64,000 nt of DNA from Beverwykella pulmonaria (lineage: Eukaryota > Ascomycota > Dothideomycetes > Pleosporales > Melanommataceae), in assembly GCA_001599595.1 (NCBI GenBank), contig BCHH01000010.1, forward strand, positions 603,359-667,358, in the 5' to 3' direction. The position numbers were made by a program, and so were the translations under genes. Numbering within the stretch: position 1 is the stretch's first letter; each line of letters starts with the position of its first letter. Shown in pieces: positions 43,425 to 55,738 of the stretch. The notes under the pieces were generated by a model, which had not been told where the DNA came from, made no database searches, and was given only the letters and a program-made list of their open reading frames with translations.

Positions 43425-44735
43425 TCACGATATCTCACACGCGGCCATGATTTGATCTCTAGGCCAGTCCAACCAAGTCTTCCACTCCCCAGGAACAAAC
43501 GTATCAGCAATATGGAGTACCTGCTCTGCGTACCCGGCAAGGAACCAATAATGGTCAATTCTTTTCAAGAGGACTCCGTAATGTGCAAATATAATCAAAG
43601 CGCCAGGCTGTCTTTCCGATAATAGTTCCAGGAATCGGGGTGTAACCAGATGAACAAACATCTTTACCAAGGCAGACGAAGGTAGGCTCGGCAATTGTTT
43701 TGCACATTGTTCGAAGACTAGATCTAGGATGTGGATCGCGTTTCCGTAGGCTTCAATAATGTCTGGTGGATACAGATGTTTGATCACTTCGGAAAATTTT
43801 CGCAATTTGACAAGCTCAGTATGGACGGGTGGTTCCATTCGATGCCATGGAATACCTTGTGTATCTGCTGGAATCAGGCGGGCAAATTCCGACGCTAGAA
43901 CCTTGGGATAAAATTGAGAGACCATCGGGCGAAGCCTTCTGGTGAGAGCAAAACTCTGAAGTATGCTCTCAAACGCGTGCTCCGCATCGACCGCAGTCAT
44001 TACGATTGCAGTGGAGTACGGATCGAGAATGGCGGCGAAGAACAAGACCGCCTGGAAGTTGGTTTCATCGATCTCTTGGATGTTGTTGCGGAATAGAGTT
44101 ATACCTGCATCGTGATGCTGCTCTGCTTGGTGCAGGAAGTTCGCTCGATGAGACCAGTCGAGTCGACTGAGATGCAGAGCTGCCAGAGCTAGGATGGCAT
44201 GAAGGAGGAAAGGGTAGTCCAGCGCCATGCTGACCAAGTGCGTTTGAATCAATTCTTGACCTGTGGGCTCAACTGACAGTGTCTTTCCCGTATTAATAAT
44301 GAATTGATGCATCAGGCGGAGGTATTGAATGTTCTCCACACCCAGGACGGGGCCTTGCGATTCATTAGTCACTGGTGTAAAGTAAGGCGTGTCTTCAGTC
44401 GAAGAAGGCGTTGATGTGACCATATTCGGAGATATATTGTCGACTGGCAAGATGCGCTTCTTTGGCAGTGGATATTCGCACTTCATCCCGTATTTGTCAC
44501 AATTGACGCATTCTGGCTTGGTTTCGTCGCACTTTCAAAGTCAGCAATCAGAAGTGTTCTTTTCTTCGTACAGAAAAGCGAAAGGATACCAAAAATCTTT
44601 TACTGGAACACCCATTCCCGACTGTTGAATTAGCATAGGACGCTCCAACCAACTCACCTTGACATGTCTCCCCTTGCACGGAAGGCACCCATTCCGCGAC
44701 TTCTTGTGAGGCTTCCGCGACTTTGGTTTTTCCAT
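43425..44735 (-). CDS. Zn2Cys6 transcription factor
   Basis: Predicted nuclear DNA-binding regulator. Exon 1 (44735-44658) encodes 26 residues ending GRHVK. After a 126-base intron (44657-44532), exon 2 (44531-43425) starts CDETKPEC. The join completes the binuclear zinc cluster C17-x2-C20-x6-C27-x6-C34-x2-C37-x6-C44. A basic KKR run follows, and from about residue 70 a regulatory region of the type found in sterol-uptake-like and other fungal C6 factors (QYLRLMHQFI, HLVSMALDYPFLLHAILALAALHL, then WFLAGYAEQVLHIA near the end). The product is 394 residues. The ATG at 44735 is the first in frame. The RTA1 gene follows on the same strand about 0.8 kb downstream. Target genes are unknown. Confidence 0.9.
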
Positions 44736-47053
44736 GGCGTGCAAAATTTCATTATCTTCTGTTAATTATGATGATGCTCGTCAAAACAAGAGGGGAGGGG
44801 CGAAGGCTTTCGTTCGAGTGCGAAACCGAGAGGTCTAGTTCGTTCTTGGCAAGTAAATTAGTGGTCCGTGCATGAAACGAACTTTCCATCCGATAGTCGT
44901 TCTAGTATCAAACAAATGGCATGGATAGAGGTCTAGGGAATAATATATATAGCTGCCCTGAGCAAGGGGAAGAACCGCCGAAGTCATGCTCAATGAGTTT
45001 TTCACGCTTTGCGTAGCCAAACTAGGAATTTCCACTATATCGCTCTGGACCAATGCAATCCGAGATCTTTCGACCTCAATACCTAAAGATTTGCTTCAGG
45101 CCTCTCGCCCAGTGCGTCCTCCAACGAAGGAATAAGACCATCCACCATCAGCCCGTCAGTCTTACCGCCTGATTTTCCATTACGGATTCTCACTGATCTC
45201 ATCCGATGAAATATTCGTCCTCGGCAAAGTGTCATGCAGAAACTGGATCATCCAGTATCCACGCAGCTTGTACACACAACGATGATTCAACAAGTCTTTC
45301 GACACTTTTTATTGTCGTAATTTGTCTACGTGCCCGCCGGCACTGTATTAAAAGCCTCCCAACTAAAGTTCTTCATGCTACCAATATCCGAAGCGAGCGT
45401 CTCGCGGTGTGGTTCGGCGTACGGGACTTCCAAGGAGAGAATGTAGGACGGGTGACGGAGGATGTTAGGAAACCCTTCCGTGAGCCTTTGTGATTGGTGG
45501 TGCGAACTTCGTGTTTTGTGAGGTTGTATTGCTCAGCGTGAGCTTGGAGAGTAACGCGGAGTCCCCAAGTCGATCGTAGAATATAGCACAATTGGAACTC
45601 GAATGGGAGATCCTCGAGCTTACCTATGCCGAGATCTTCTTTTTTGTGGGTTTCGCTGGCTAGAAGACTGAACTGAACCAAGAAGCCCGTGGTGGCGATG
45701 TGAGTTGAGGTTCGATCGAACTTGCGGAGGGACTTCACATAATTCTCGTACGTAGATTGGAAAGGGATACATGACTTCATGGGTTCTTGATCTGCGTATC
45801 AAGCGTCTACATACTGTCAGTACATGTTTTGCGAAGGCTGAGTGGTGAGCAGTAGCGAGAATAGAAAGAATAGGAGTTTGCCATTCTCGTCAGGTTCTGC
45901 GAGGGAGCTCACTATTGTAGAGTTAGTCTGTTTGCGCATTCTCTGCCAGCCCGAACGAACTCATATGATTGACAAGGTGGTGAACTCTATCCGGGAGAAG
46001 ATGTATAATCTCGAATATGTTGTCGTAAATGTTTTTGACGAGATCTTAAATGCTCTGATAGCAACGTTTGATAACGTGGTCTGAATTAATTGACGGCAGA
46101 ACAGATTCCGTATAGTAGCATATATAAAAACGAAAGCCTAGACTAGGTTCTTGTCTGCCAACGAGGCTTTCTTCGTGTCATCGTCCTCGGGCCTGAACGC
46201 ACGATGTGGGAGCTTTAGCAGCTAGCTGCCTGTCATTTGAAGGAGAGAGCTGGATCTACCAGGACCAGTATTCACGCCCTCTCCTGCAACAACCCGAGCC
46301 TCGCTCGTCGGGCAAACTGTGGTTATATAGTCATGAAAAAACGCGGAGGCTTCGCAGGCCAGGTCTGCTCAATGAACAGATGGAACAACGTTTGCGCTGC
46401 TTTGCCTGCCTTAACTGCTTTCCGGAAGAGCGCCTCGTTCGTTAGTGTTGCTGAGAGGTAGATCTTGTGATACTCTGCAGAAAATTGAAAACTCTAGAGA
46501 CGGAGTGATAGGAATTGTTAGTGTCTTTCTCAGCCTAAAATGGTAATTTGTTACAACCGGAATTTCAAACTCTACCTTGACCCCAGGGCTGAAAGGTCTG
46601 TGATAGAACTTATCAATTATCAAATTCTGGTGAAGACAGGAGAGTGGGAACGCGCTACTGTGGATCAATCCATATACCATTAACCTGCGGCTCGTTGGCG
46701 GCCAGACGAGAGACGTCCATGGTGTCTGGAATGGTTACTGCCTGTCCTACTGCAAATAAACTGTGAGATTTCTTCGCAAGCGAAAGCAGACAATAACGAG
46801 GACAGAAGCAAAGAAGTGGGTTCACAGGTGGCTGCCCACAGATGACATTCCATGTTAGGTGCGCGGCTGGCCCGAGCGCGCGTTGCTATGGCAGGGATTG
46901 GTTTGTTGACTCCTCCTGCGCTCGTACCACGCGCATCTTCCTCAACCACCACATCTCACCTCGCACAAGCAAGAAGCATCCACACCACACCACACATACA
47001 TATCTCCATCTACTACCGCCAAGTTGGCGAAACTCAAAGATACCCCGGTCCCT
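44736..47053. other. intergenic with one possible small gene
   Basis: Upstream of the regulator and of the coiled-coil gene. Only one ORF here looks at all protein-like (45373-45780, annotated separately). Other ORFs begin with non-ATG codons or have no motif. Confidence 0.35.
45373..45780 (-). CDS. hypothetical protein, 135 residues
   Basis: ATG 45780, open to 45373. The sequence looks moderately protein-like (for example FLVQFSLLASETHKKEDLG and LEDLPFEFQLCYILRSTWGL), with no signal peptide, clear membrane segment or known motif. The C-terminal third is Ser/Thr/Arg-rich and could instead be read-through of an unrecognised intron. Function unknown; it could also be a chance ORF or a relic. 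Confidence 0.3.
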   Translation of the reverse strand: MKSCIPFQSTYENYVKSLRKFDRTSTHIATTGFLVQFSLLASETHKKEDLGIGKLEDLPFEFQLCYILRSTWGLRVTLQAHAEQYNLTKHEVRTTNHKGSRKGFLTSSVTRPTFSPWKSRTPNHTARRSLRILVA

Positions 47054-49209
47054 ATGGATCCCCCCTCACCCACCAAATTTCCCATGTCACCGGGCATGCC
47101 CATCTTCCCCGTGAGCCCGGGGCGCGTCGCAGGCACAAAGCCGCCCTACGGCGGGCCTGTACCGCAGTCGCCGTCGGTGTCGGACCTGCGAATGTCGCCG
47201 CTGCGGTCGGCGCATCGGAGAAACGACTCGGATGTCTCTGTGCACGGGTTGGCTGCTATGTTTGAAAATCTCGAGGTTAAGGACTTCAAGGAAGCTCAGG
47301 CAAAGTACCTGGCCGCCCTGCAGAAGCAGAAGACGAAGCATGCAGCCGAGATCAAAGAGCTGGAGCGGAAGCATGCGATATGGATGAGTCGTCGCGAGCT
47401 TAGAGTTGAGGAGCTCAAAGACGCGCTGGAAAGAGCCCAAGAGAACACCAAAGACGTCGTGCCGAAAGACTCGTGGGATGCAGCGCGCCAGGACCACCGC
47501 GAGGCCATCGCAAAATGGGAGAAGGCGCTGCAGCAGTCTGAAGAGAAGAGGAAGCAGGTCGAGCGGAAAGCAGTATGTTGCTATCAACTCTGCATTGCGC
47601 GATTGAAGATTACTGATAGTACCTGCAGCACGAACACAGTAACGAGAACAATGTCCTGAAGACCAAACTCGCACAATACAAGAAAAGAAACATGGAACTG
47701 TCAAAGGAGGCAATGCGCGCGACGAGCTACATTCCCACGTTTCAGGCCAAGATCCAGGGACTCGAACGTACTGCGCGAATGACTGATTCCGACTTGAAAT
47801 ACCAGACTGGCGAGGCAGAGAAGTACAAGAACCAAGTCTATGGACTGCAGGTCGACTTGGAGAGCGTCGAGGCTCGTCTGGGTGAAGAGCTCCAGACGCT
47901 GAAGGACAGGCTCAGACTTGCCGAAGGCGAGCGTGATGCTCTAAAGACAAGTCTCAAGGAAGAGGAGATCATGCGCATCGCTGCCGAAGGACAAATTGCA
48001 CTACCTGCGGCCACAAGTGAGGAACAAGACGAGTGTGCATCGCCTGTTCGCTCCCCACGCAAACAACGGACCACTCCCGATCACGATGACGAAGATAAGG
48101 AAAATGTATCACCGAAGAAGGCATCGGTCGAGCTCAGATTCCTTCAGCAAGAGCTGGCATCCGAGAAGCGTCTCCGCGAGCGCGCGCAAGAGCAGATCGA
48201 GTTTATGAAGATGGAATGCCAATTCGGATGCTGCTCTTGTCGGATTGCAGACCTTAAAGGTGCCAAGTTTGTCCACGATGGCAGCTATATCATCGAGATG
48301 GAACGCATCAAAGCTTCTGTACCTGTGACTCCACCTCCGAGCAACCACGAAGACGACTCTACAGATGGCGTAGTCGTCAAGAAAGAGCCAGTGGACGATG
48401 AGCGTCCATTTACTCCGCCTCATGAGGAATCGCTACAGCCAGAGCCAAAGTCTGAGTCAATGGATGAGACCCTCGAGATGACTGGATTCTCACGGCCACC
48501 AGTCAGCGTCTCCCCGGAGCCAATCGTTGCATTCTCCCCCACAACTGGCACGTTCAAAGCTTTGCCATCTCCCATCAAAGCCCCAATTCCAACAACCACG
48601 ACAACTCCGGCGAAGCCCTCTCATCTCGGTCTGTCTTGCATTGCCGAAACGGTACCAGAATCTTCGCCATGGACGCCAGACGCCGAAAGTACAGTGATCC
48701 GCACAGAAGTCGTGTCACCACCATCGTTCCGTCTGAAGGCCCATGCGGAGCCAGAGGCTGAGGCAAGGCCAGAGATCAAGTCCAACGGCATTTTCATACA
48801 CGAGGATGCCATTGAGGATAGCGATGAGGAGAACGCTGAGGTGCGAACATCGCTCCATGATCCTTCAGGGCCAGCAACACCCGGTGGCGTTTTCATTCGG
48901 ACTGTGACCACTACAACCACTATTCCTCTCCACTTCTCGCCTTTCACGCCCGCTTCTAAGAGGGCTGACCATCCAATGACACCCTCAACCATCGCTCATG
49001 CGTCCACCAACGCTCAGGCTCCCGTGCTGGGCGAGCTGTCGTTGAACAAGCTCCCATTCGATAGAGAGGCCGCGCTTGCAGCGATCCGACAACGTAGAGG
49101 ACGTGCTAGGAGTATGGCCGCCGGTCAGGGTACGCCGCGAAAGCAAATGATGGAAGGAGTCAAGGAGCGGCGGGACATTAGCGCTCCAGTTTCAAGGGTG
49201 CGGCGATGA
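47054..49209 (+). CDS. coiled-coil, Ser/Pro-rich protein (possibly TINC-like)
   Basis: Two exons: 47054-47572 and 47629-49209, with a 56-base GTATGT...CAG intron; 699 residues. The start was set at ATG 47054 (MDPPSPTKFPMSP) because the open frame upstream opens only with TTG. The N-terminus has clustered SP/TP sites (PSPTK, MSPG, VSPG, QSPS), then a long coiled coil from about residue 75 to 290. A second helical stretch leads into CQFGCCSC (370-377), a compact Cys cluster that looks conserved. The C-terminal half is acidic and Pro/Ser/Thr-rich with many TP/SP sites and a basic end (RQRRGRARS). The layout and the Cys cluster recall fungal proteins annotated as NIMA-interacting TINC; this name is from memory and tentative. 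Many possible CDK-type sites suggest cell-cycle control (inference). Confidence 0.8.
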
Positions 49210-49748
49210 TGCGTGCAAGAACGACAATAAGTGATATTGGATGTGAATATGCTGACAGGGTGCAGCTGCAGTTGTGAGTGTATTTTCTACGGCTTGAATT
49301 TTGATATCCACCGGGGTGCTTAGCGGCATTGCTTGGAGTTTAGGGGACTCATTGCACTTTCTTCTTCCTGGTGGTGGTGGTGTTGGAGACTTTGGCCGCA
49401 TGGACTGCGGTTTTGGTATGGCTTTGTTTTAGTTGCTGTATATAGGGTTGGATGCCCCGTCACCCAGCTCCCTCAAATAGCAGAGTTAGTAGATGTTTGA
49501 TTGATATTCGTTGTGTTCAATTCGTTTCTTTTGGATCAGTGATGGTCTGAAGATGACTTCGAGTTTGACTTGGTGATGCAAGCGTGCAGCCTCTCATTGG
49601 CTCGCTAATGTGGCGGCTTGGCGGACACAACAACAATTTTACCACGGGACTTGCGATTAACCTCACGAACTTCCAGCGACGCACGACGACCCACGCCCAA
49701 CGACCCTCCTACCCCCGAAACAAGTCGTCCCTCAGTACAGTCGCAATC
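49210..49748. other. intergenic, RPS5 promoter
   Basis: 3' flank of the coiled-coil gene and promoter/leader of the ribosomal protein gene. It contains a short GGTGGTGGTGGTG tract at about 49370-49382. No gene. Confidence 0.5.
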
Positions 49749-50586
49749 ATGTCTGACGGCGAAGTCGAAGTCGAGAGCCCCTCCGGCTATGCGATCCTCC
49801 CCAAGGATGTCACCGATGAGATTGGTAGCATCAAGCTGTTCAACAAGTGGAGCTATGAGGATGTTGAGATCCGGGACATATCTCTCACGTACGGAACCAC
49901 CATTCTCTTCAGCGTGTCCTGTTTTCTGTATATTTTGACGGCAATTGGGAGTTGGGAGATTTCGACATAAAAGCATGGACTAACTCGACCTTCTATAGCG
50001 ACTACATCCAGATCCGATCACCCGTTTACATCTCTCACTCCGCCGGCCGATATGCCGTCAAGAGGTTCAGGAAAGCCCAGTGCCCCATCATCGAGCGCCT
50101 CACCAACTCGCTCATGATGAATGGCCGCAACAACGGCAAGAAGCTCATGGCTGTTCGAATCGTTGCCCACTGCTTTGAGATCGTATGTGCCCACCACCCG
50201 AAACCTACAAGCGCACTGGAGCTGGAGTCCATGTGAAACCAAGGCGTAAACGCTGACCCAATACCCAGATCCACATCATGACTGACCAGAACCCGATCCA
50301 AGTCGCCGTCGACGCCATCGTGAACTGCGGTCCCCGCGAAGACAGCACACGTATCGGATCTGCTGGTACCGTCCGTCGTCAAGCCGTCGACGTGTCCCCA
50401 CTGCGCCGCGTCAACCAGGCCATTGCCCTCCTCACCATCGGCGCCCGCGAGGCCTCGTTCCGAAACGTCAAGAGCATTGCCGAGTGTCTGGCCGAAGAGC
50501 TCATTAACGCTGCCAAGGGAAGCAGCAACTCGTACGCTATCAAGAAGAAGGACGAGTTGGAGCGTGTGGCAAAGAGCAATCGGTAA
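49749..50586 (+). CDS. RPS5: 40S ribosomal protein S5 (uS7)
   Basis: Small-subunit ribosomal protein at the head of the 40S, next to the E-site tRNA. Three exons: 49749-49888, 49999-50182 and 50269-50586, with introns of 110 and 86 bases. The spliced protein is 213 residues, normal for fungi. Conserved blocks are intact: [20 protein letters not shown] across the first splice, [73 protein letters not shown] and the C-terminal [15 protein letters not shown] with [14 protein letters not shown]. Introns early in the gene are usual for fungal ribosomal protein genes. Confidence 0.97.
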
Positions 50587-51266
50587 ATACTACGGGGTGG
50601 GGATGCGAGAATGCGAGTGGATGTGGGCTATGCTACCGGGAGTTATATATGGTGGCTGCTCGCTTTATGCCTGACGGTTTTGAAGGCTGGCTTGTGCAGG
50701 GTCTTCTAGGCGAATAAACACCTCTTTCAAGGTTGCATGACTAAAAATGGAAATTCTTCGATGCACACTTGTGTCCCATTGCTGGATGGTGGTGCTTGGT
50801 TGGAATTGATTATGTCCGAGAACCGTTGTGATGGGACCAGAACAAATAATGCTACAGCTTTTACAACATACGAGACGGAATGCTCTCACGAATTTGATTA
50901 AACATGGTAATGGCCCAGCTGTTATTCATGGTCCGCCAGAGCCAAATTTTTTGGTACACGGGTAGAAGCATCTATTGCGATCCAGCATACCCTCTTGTAT
51001 TTAGCCCCGGTTTACAACATTGCACCTCCGAGTCGAGCTTCACAAGTAGATGTTCAAGAGAAGGAAGCTCGTGTGACTAATGTCCTTCATAAATCGTGAT
51101 GGTAGCTGGGCTACAGGTCGTACTCCTGACCTGATACCTATGCCACCAATACTGGGGAGCTCGCAACACAATGCGTAGCGTGAATGGCTCAGCTCTTGAA
51201 ACCACTCTTTCCCTTCCTGTACGCGTAGCACATTTTCTATATCGTCATCCGCCATATACGCCATCC
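50587..51266. other. intergenic between convergent genes
   Basis: 3' flanks of RPS5 and of the minus-strand coiled-coil membrane protein gene. No gene-like ORF. Confidence 0.5.
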
Positions 51267-52304
51267 TCAAGCCGCTGCGACCCTCGCCCTGACAGCCTTC
51301 TCCAGGATGGTGCCCAGCTCGGCAAAGCTGACCTTTCCCTCATTCCCATCGCCGTATGACACTGCATCCGCGTACACATCCGCCATAAGCTGCGCATCTA
51401 CGCGAACCGCCCATCCGCCCCCCGTGATTAACGTATGCGCCGTCTCGTGATCGGCACTCTTCCCTGCCTGCGACAGAATCCCAGATGCCCGCACAAGCCG
51501 CTCTATCCACACTATATCCTTGCCCTCTTCCCACGCCACAGCAACCAAATCCACTGCGCCGCACCGGCCCACCTCCGTCCGTACCCTTTGCACCACCCTC
51601 TCCCTTCTTGATCTCTCCTCCTCTGCCTCCTTCCGCTCCTCTTCCTTCTTCCTCTCGCGCTCCATACGTTCGCGCTCCTGAATCTCGCGCTCCACTTCTG
51701 CCCGCCGCGCCTTCTCTGCCGCGAGCGCCGCATCGCGCTCATCGCGCCCCTCAGCCTCTCGCAGCCGTCGCATCTCAGCTTCTTGTCTGTGAAACTCGTG
51801 GTATGCCCTCCGTTGGTCTTTTCGTGCGAGTGATTTCGCCTTTTTAGCGCCGATGGGACGGTTTTGAGGTGTCGGGCGCGGGCGATTAGGATCTTGAAAT
51901 CCTTCGAGGTTTCCGTTTCCGTTTCCGTTTGCGGGTCCAGGGTCAGGGAAGGCTTGCCATTCTGCGGGTAGTGGCGGATGCGCGAGGCCTGGTAAGCCCG
52001 GCGGAGGTGTTGGGGCGAGGGGCGGCGGTTCGACTTCTTCGTCTGAGTCCGCTTGCAGGATGAGGTTCTCGTCGATGGGGATGTCGTCTAGTAAGGCGTC
52101 GGGAGGGTCGGCGGGAGTGGGTTCTGCAGGCGGATGCGGTGGATGGTGGTGCTGGTTGTAGTAGTCGACAAGCTGAGGGCCATAGTAGAGGGTTAGGAAG
52201 AGGATCGCGGTGTGGACAAGGTCTTGCAAGACGGGGGTGGAAGGGTCGGTGAATGGCAGCAGGAGGTTGAGGGTTGAGCGGAAAGTGGAGAAGAGGATGC
52301 CCAT
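51267..52304 (-). CDS. hypothetical fungal protein with membrane segment and coiled coil
   Basis: Intronless, 345 residues, ATG 52304. One hydrophobic segment lies near the N-terminus (about residues 24-45, VLQDLVHTAILFLTLYYGPQ). A long Pro/Asp-rich linker follows (about 53-125), then GAKKAKSLARKDQRRAYHEF at about 151-170. Next is a highly charged Glu/Arg helix (about 172-240) that should form a coiled coil. The C-terminal region (about 245-345) includes MADVYADAVSYGDGNEGKVSF, which loosely resembles an EF-hand loop followed by a helix, though spacing is not canonical. I recognise the general type (conserved fungal protein of unknown function) but not a named family. Confidence 0.7.
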   Translation of the reverse strand: MGILFSTFRSTLNLLLPFTDPSTPVLQDLVHTAILFLTLYYGPQLVDYYNQHHHPPHPPAEPTPADPPDALLDDIPIDENLILQADSDEEVEPPPLAPTPPPGLPGLAHPPLPAEWQAFPDPGPANGNGNGNLEGFQDPNRPRPTPQNRPIGAKKAKSLARKDQRRAYHEFHRQEAEMRRLREAEGRDERDAALAAEKARRAEVEREIQERERMERERKKEEERKEAEEERSRRERVVQRVRTEVGRCGAVDLVAVAWEEGKDIVWIERLVRASGILSQAGKSADHETAHTLITGGGWAVRVDAQLMADVYADAVSYGDGNEGKVSFAELGTILEKAVRARVAAA

Positions 52305-53466
52305 TGTGAGGCTGCGGTGGTGGGTTTGGCTTCAGCGATGAGAGTGTAGACTTGGACGAGTTGAGAAGAATGAGGTGGTGTGCTGCTCGCGGTGATCGTG
52401 GGTTTGGACGCGAATGTCCATGTCGAAGAAATTCGGTGATCACCATTTCTGGCTTGGCGTCCATAGGGCTGGCTGCGGATAGTCTAGACCCGAAGATACC
52501 TTAGCGTGAACGGTGATTCCATCCCATCCAACTGCCCATTCCCTCACGTATCCATCTCCTGCCCGACGTTCCTCAACATCACCCCCAATCTCTCGTCTCC
52601 CGAATCCACTCCTCCCAGATGTGCCCTCTCCATGCTCGCGTCCTTTGTCGACCCCCCTTCGCCTAAGACTTCTGAAAGCGGGCAAGCCTCCTTCGTCTCC
52701 GGAGACGAGACCCCGGACTCGGCAACACCACCGTCGAGGATTCGCAGCCCTGGAGCGTAACGTAGTATTTGCGAGCATGTCCATGGGTGTTGCCCCCGTT
52801 CGGAGCGCGTTCTCGAGAAATTGCGGGGGGGTTTCGGGGATTTTGCTGACTGTTGTGCTGGCTAGTGCTCCTAAAGAACACTCTCTCGGCCGTATGGCCT
52901 CCAGGGCTTATACACGGAACATGAGCAACAAGCCGCTTGGCGAAGAGGCGTCCAGCCATTCACAGCATGGAGAAAGCGCGCTAACGCCAGCGTTGCCGAG
53001 GCTTCTGGATTTCCACGGTGGAAAAACGACGTGCCACCACCAATACGACGAGATGCTGAGCGGTGGCGTCCATGTGCAGGGGGAAGCGATGACCACCTGG
53101 GCAAGTTCACTTGCCTAGCTTAGCAGTTGTTCGTTTGAGACGTAATGTGGGTTGTGCCTGCTGTACAATATGTGCTACCTCCCCTCTCGTAGGCGGAGGA
53201 AATATAGGCCTTGGATGGGGTTACGCGCGTTGACGGGAGGATATAACCACAGGCGTTCCTTCCTTCGCTAGCTTGATACACCTCACCTTTTACGCCAGCC
53301 TTCTTATTCAGTGCTTCACTTTCATCCTCATAGTCTCATTGTAGCCCTATCCAATTTTCCTAATCCAGAAGCCCGCTACCGTTCCTGCTACGACTGCCCC
53401 ACTAACCCTGCTCTATCGCAGCTTTTTCACCGCACTTGAGCAGCTGCAATTCTAACCCTAGGCAAG
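52305..53466. other. divergent intergenic region upstream of the carotenoid oxygenase
   Basis: Holds the promoters of the coiled-coil membrane protein (-) and the carotenoid oxygenase (+). A + strand ORF at 52506-52760 ends in a Ser/Pro-rich stretch (PPSPKTSESG, GDETPDSATPP) that has coding-like composition, but it begins with GTG and nothing joins to it. No supported gene. Confidence 0.35.
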
Positions 53467-55155
53467 ATGGATTCCTGGCCGAACGACTCCGGTGTAAGTG
53501 ATCTGCCTTCACAATCGCTCTTTTCCGTCGCAGTCACAACCTAACCTTCACAGTTCGACACCGACTTCGAGCAGCCCACTCCAGTTCCACTCACCGTCAA
53601 AGGCGACATTCCAGCCTACGCTGCTGGCGTGCTCTACAGGACCGGCCCAGTCGGCTACAAGATCAAGACGAATGCAGGCAACACATGGGCTGCGAACCAC
53701 TGGTTCGACGGCCTCTCAGCTGTGCATCGCTTCCAAATCGACTGCCCCGACGACGGGCCCGCTCAAGTGACGTACCGGTCTCGGCGGATTGTGGACGAGT
53801 ATCTGGAGATGGTGAAGACGACAGGCAAGCTGGACAGCATCACCTTTGCCGCCAAGCGCGATCCCTGCAAGAGCGTGTTCAAGAAGGTGATGAGCATGTT
53901 CTATTCGGCGCGGAACTCGAAGAATGTCGGCGTCACTCTTTCCATCAATATGCCTGGCGGCGGGTATACCAAGAACAACGAGAAACCGGCCGTCAATGGT
54001 CACAGTACGGGCATCGAGACGCTGCATACCAAGACGGATGCTACGCTATTCAAGAAGCTCGACCCCGAGACACTGGAGCCGGAGGGTATTGCGACCCAGG
54101 CAAAGCTCCACCCGGCACTCAAGGGCCCGTTCAGTGCCGCCCATGCAAAGTCAGACCCTGAGACGGGCGATATTTTCAACTTCAACCTTGACTTGGCTTA
54201 TACGTCAATCTACCGAGTCTTCTGCACTTCCGCCTCGACAGGTAAGACGGAGATTCTTGCAACGTTCCCGGGAAAACCAGCCTATATCCACTCCCTCTTC
54301 CTCACGGAGAACTACGTCGTCCTCTGCGTGTGGAACAGCTATGTTAAGTGGATTGGTCTGTCCATTCTCTACGAGAAGAACATCGTCGACGCCATTGCGC
54401 CCTTTGACCCCACCCAGAAGACCACGTGGTACGTCGTCGACCGGCACCACGGCAAGGGTCTCATCGCCACCTACGAGAGCGATCCCTTCTTTTGCTTTCA
54501 TTCGATCAACGCCTGGGAGGAGCCCTCCGCTAGTGACCCCAGCAAAGTCGACATCATCACCGAAGCCAGCATCTACGACAACCTCGACGTGATCCACCGC
54601 TTCTACTACGACAATATCATGAGCTCCGCCGCCGGGTCTAAAAACTACGCCGGAAAGAAGCGCGAGTCTTGCCTGCCCAGCCAAGCACAATTCCGCCTCC
54701 CCAGCGTCAACGCCAATGTCTCCTCCTCCACACGTCTCCCTGCAGAGCTTCTCTTCAAAGCCCCCAAAGCCATTTCCATGGAACTCCCGACTATCAACCC
54801 CTCATACCTCACCCGCCGCCACCGCTTCGTATACGGCACCGCTGACCGCTTGAAGTCCTCATTCATGGACGGCATCGTCAAGTTCGACAACAAGACGCAG
54901 AAAGCGGTGTTCTGGGAGACCGAGGCGCACACTCCTGGTGAACCGATTTTCGTTGCAGATCCAAAGGGCGAGAACGAGGATGATGGGGTGTTGCTTAGTG
55001 TGGTGCTCGATGGTCGGAGTGAGAAGAGCTATCTGCTGTGTCTGGATGCGAGGGATCTGAAAGAGTTGGGTCGCGCGGAGGTGGGTGGGCCGGTCGCGCT
55101 TGGATTCCATGGAGCGCATAAACCGTCCGGCAGGGCTTATGCGGGGGATATCTAG
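53467..55155 (+). CDS. carotenoid oxygenase (carotenoid cleavage dioxygenase)
   Basis: Non-heme iron enzyme that cleaves a carotenoid polyene to apocarotenals; related fungal enzymes include the torulene-cleaving CAO-2 and retinal-forming CarX. A tiny first exon (53467-53493, MDSWPNDSG) is joined over a 60-base intron to 53554-55155; 542 residues in all. The four iron-binding His sit in conserved contexts: AAHAKSDPETG (His 206), YIHSLFLTENYVVL (His 255), FCFHSINAWEE (His 325) and GFHGAH (His 528). GVLYRTGPVGY and ANHWFDGLSAVHRF (about 35-67) are the usual N-terminal blocks, and KRESCLPSQAQFRLP lies mid-protein. No phytoene synthase, desaturase or opsin gene is present nearby, so it is not in a visible carotenoid cluster. 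The exact substrate cannot be told from sequence. Confidence 0.93.
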
Positions 55156-55738
55156 AGGACGAGGGTTTCTCAAACGGCCTTATTGATGTGGATTTGTTTC
55201 AGCGCTTTGTCCTCCCAGAGCAAGAATCCTTTTCCGGTGGCGTGGGGTTTGAAGAATTTGCATAGCATAGAAGCGGTTCTTTCTAAGGTTAGGGCAGTTC
55301 ATGGTCTTATTTGAAACGCCTTCCTTTCTCCTTTTTCTTTTCTTTCGAGGCTCTGGGGAAAGGCGATTGCAAGACGCCACGGCCGGGATATAGATCTCAA
55401 TAGTAGAAGACTCGGTACATGACTTGATATCTATTTATACTGCGTACAAGCACCCTAATAAGAACATTTTGTCTGTTCCTCACCTCCTTTTTCTCTGACA
55501 CATTGGCCTGAATGACTCTCTGTCCGACTTCGTTTGCAGTGATTACATGAGTCAGTGTTTATAACGCTCAATGAGCACTTCTGCGAGTAGAAGAAACCCA
55601 GATTTTGCTCTGAAGTTGTCTCTTGTGTTTCAAACCTTCACAGAATTCACGTAATATTCTTATTATATCTTTTGTTCACACTCTTCTCAGATAAAATATG
55701 TCATAAGCGCTCACCAACTCTCAAGTACTATCACGAGC

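Noticed and set aside
45842..46084. 80-codon + ORF
   Set aside because: Starts with GTG, no motif, A/T-rich surroundings.
47024..47053. Upstream start for the coiled-coil gene
   Set aside because: The codon at 47024 is TTG; ATG 47054 is the first proper start.
51485..51847. 120-codon + ORF opposite the coiled-coil membrane protein
   Set aside because: A shadow of the charged coiled-coil coding sequence on the other strand.
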